Shown in pieces: positions 9,566 through 10,608 of a stretch of DNA of 10,608 nt. Numbering within the stretch: the stretch's first letter is position 1; the number at the start of each line of letters is the position of its first letter. A model generated the notes under the pieces. It did not search any database and had not been told where the DNA came from. It saw nothing but the letters and a program-made list of their open reading frames with translations. Origin of the DNA: an uncultured Oscillospiraceae bacterium (GTDB lineage Bacteria; Bacillota; Clostridia; Oscillospirales; Oscillospiraceae); assembly GCA_934621665.1 (NCBI GenBank), contig CAKTUT010000050.1, positions 1-10,608 on the forward strand, written 5' to 3'. The position numbers and the translations under genes are program-made.

Positions 9566-9870
9566 TGCAGATACCGGAGGAAAAGCTGGAACACGCGCTG
9601 CGTGAGCTGGCAGAAAAGCAGCGCGCGTGCGGCGTGCGCGAACCAAAGCGGCTGATGCAGCAGATGCAGGCGCACGGCGCGCTGTCTGCGCTGAAAGAGC
9701 AGCTTCGCCGCCATCAGGTCAGCAAGAACTTTGATGAGCTGGCGCGCAAAACGCTGTTGGCGCTTTCGCCGGAGGCGCTGGTGGTGTCAAAAAATTTTGG
9801 CGCGCTTTTTACGGATGAGGAGGCGGACTTCTGCCTGGAGGTTTTGCTGGAAGCGGGCTACTACGGATAG
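9562..9870 (+). CDS. Hypothetical helical protein, 102 residues
   Basis: Not recognised. The start is set at the ATG overlapping the previous stop (ATGA), with GGAG 5 bases upstream; the next codon is also ATG (9565), at a better 8-base spacing, so either may be used. A reading from TTG at 9502 would lie wholly inside the upstream gene and is rejected. Residues 1-50 are predicted to be charged amphipathic helices rich in Glu, Gln, Lys and Arg. VSKNF occurs twice (53-57 and 75-79), encoded by different codons, so if it is a repeat it is old. The acidic C-terminus LFTDEEADFCLEVLLEAGYYG looks like a conserved end. No membrane segment. The role is unknown; context suggests a unit with the Cys-rich protein and the LOG-family enzyme. 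Confidence 0.7.
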   Translation: MMQIPEEKLEHALRELAEKQRACGVREPKRLMQQMQAHGALSALKEQLRRHQVSKNFDELARKTLLALSPEALVVSKNFGALFTDEEADFCLEVLLEAGYYG

Positions 9871-9916
9871 GATACCAAAACAAGGACGCAGAAATGCGGC
9901 GGAGCGGGGAGAAAAA

Positions 9917-10492
9917 ATGCGAATTTGTCTTTATGGTGCGTCGAGCAACGATCTTGACGCAAGATATCTGGATGCGGCGCACGCAATTGGAAAGCTGCTT
10001 GCCGAACATGGACACAGTCTTGTCTACGGTGGCGGCGCGCAGGGCATTATGGGCGCGACAGCGCGCGGCGTGCGCGAAGGCGGCGGTGAGGTGCTTGGCG
10101 TAGCGCCAGATTTTTTGAATGTGGACGGCGTTTTGTATGAAGGCTGTACGCAGTTTATCTACACAAAGACTATGCGTGAGCGCAAGCAGATCATGGAAGA
10201 ACAGGCCGAGGCGTTTATCCTTGCACCGGGCGGATTTGGAAGCTTTGAGGAGTTTTTTGAGATCCTGACGCTCAAGCAGCTGGGACGACACAACAAGGCG
10301 ATTGCGATTTTAAACACGAACGGCTATTATGAGCCAATGCAGCAGATGATGCGCAACGCCGTGACGCAGGGCTTTGCGCGCGCAGCGTGTCTGGAAATTT
10401 ACCGAATGTTTGACGACGGTGCGGCGCTGCTGGACTATCTGGAGCACTATGACCCGCAGGCGCTTGACGTGAAGCACCTGAAAAACATCTGA
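9917..10492 (+). CDS. LOG/TIGR00730-family Rossmann-fold protein (probable nucleotide 5'-monophosphate phosphoribohydrolase)
   Basis: Cytosolic Rossmann-fold protein of the 'lysine decarboxylase-like' or LOG family. Characterised members cleave the N-glycosidic bond of nucleoside 5'-monophosphates, releasing the base (cytokinin or purine) and ribose 5-phosphate; they are not lysine decarboxylases. It has 191 residues, the usual size. The N-terminal strand MRICLYGASS is followed by YGGGAQGIMGATA (38-49), TKTMRERKQIM (83-93) and the phosphate-binding motif PGGFGSFEEFFE (104-115). The family motif is PGGxGTxxE, so Ser replaces Thr at 109, a conservative change. GGGGAG 5 bases before the ATG at 9917 defines the start; the longer open frame from 9731 overlaps the upstream gene out of frame. 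It lies 46 bases after the 102-residue protein and ahead of a double hairpin. The true substrate cannot be read from sequence. Confidence 0.92.
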   Translation: MRICLYGASSNDLDARYLDAAHAIGKLLAEHGHSLVYGGGAQGIMGATARGVREGGGEVLGVAPDFLNVDGVLYEGCTQFIYTKTMRERKQIMEEQAEAFILAPGGFGSFEEFFEILTLKQLGRHNKAIAILNTNGYYEPMQQMMRNAVTQGFARAACLEIYRMFDDGAALLDYLEHYDPQALDVKHLKNI

Positions 10493-10500
10493 AAGACAGT

Positions 10501-10533
10501 AAGCTGCCCGCGGCCACTGGCCGCGGGCAGCTT
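10501..10533 (+). terminator. Strong GC-rich hairpin after the LOG-family gene; probable terminator without a T-tract
   Basis: A perfect 15-base inverted repeat with an ACT loop begins 8 bases after the stop codon at 10492. The stem is mostly G/C. No run of T follows on either strand, so it is not a textbook Rho-independent terminator; with the adjoining hairpin it may pause polymerase or protect the mRNA 3' end. Confidence 0.55.
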
Positions 10534-10565
10534 GAGCTTGTCAAAAAAGTATTTTTGACAAGCTC
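10534..10565. terminator. Second hairpin with A/T tracts at the loop, abutting the first
   Basis: A perfect 14-base inverted repeat (GAGCTTGTCAAAAA and its complement) around an AGTA loop, with no spacer from the preceding hairpin. The A and T runs are inside the stem, next to the loop, so either strand carries T residues in its 3' arm. A bidirectional terminator serving the plus-strand unit and a gene coming from the right is one reading; a mobile or dispersed intergenic repeat is another. Confidence 0.5.
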
Positions 10566-10608
10566 TCAAACGCGATCCGCTTCGCTGGGTTCTCGTCGCA
10601 ACAAACTG
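10566..10608. other. Unassigned right-edge sequence
   Basis: These 43 bases cannot be assigned. On the minus strand one frame is open from the edge to a TGA at 10566-10568, abutting the hairpin, which could be the last 13 codons of a converging gene. An intergenic repeat is equally possible. Too short to decide. Confidence 0.25.

Noticed and set aside
9320..9646. Minus-strand open frame of 108 codons across the divergent promoter region
   Set aside because: It overlaps two plus-strand genes with good binding sites and both promoters, and has no credible start signal.

Overview
The window looks like a chromosomal fragment of a fairly GC-rich Bacillota, class Clostridia, perhaps of the Oscillospirales/Ruminococcaceae type. 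This placement rests on gene order, AGGAGG-type ribosome binding sites, the form of the F-type ATP synthase, and a CBS-type manganese pyrophosphatase. No rRNA or marker gene pins it further, so the taxonomy is inference.

The core (2122-9198, minus strand) is a complete F1Fo ATP synthase operon. It reads AtpZ-like small membrane protein, AtpI-like membrane protein, atpB (a), atpE (c), atpF (b), atpH (delta), atpA (alpha), atpG (gamma), atpD (beta), atpC (epsilon). Genes are packed tightly, with ATGA overlaps at three junctions. A good sigma-A type promoter (9250-9278) precedes it, and a near-perfect intrinsic terminator (2085-2118) follows atpC directly. All catalytic motifs are intact. The c subunit carries two buried carboxylates (Glu30 and Glu63, followed by Thr-Thr and Tyr68), the pattern of the two-carboxylate Na+-binding rotor described in Fusobacterium nucleatum. 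The enzyme is therefore predicted to be Na+-coupled or Na+-capable. Epsilon has the IDxxRA motif of ATP-binding epsilon subunits.

Downstream on the same strand (1-2017) a second transcription unit has its own promoter (2047-2075). It encodes an unrecognised 262-residue acidic protein and then, 24 bases on, a family II (DHH) manganese-dependent inorganic pyrophosphatase with an inserted CBS/DRTGG-like/CBS regulatory region. The pyrophosphatase runs off the left edge of the window. Thus an energy-sensing PPi hydrolase lies beside the ATP synthase.

On the other side of a 181-base divergent promoter region, the plus strand (9380-10492) carries a 61-residue Cys-rich protein, a 102-residue helical protein overlapping it by ATGA, and a LOG/TIGR00730-family nucleotide phosphoribohydrolase-like protein. 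Two perfect hairpins placed back to back (10501-10565) close that unit. No tRNA, rRNA, CRISPR array, insertion sequence or prophage gene was seen. Most of the window is core housekeeping; the less ordinary points are the predicted Na+ rotor, the unknown proteins on both sides, and the double hairpin at the right end.
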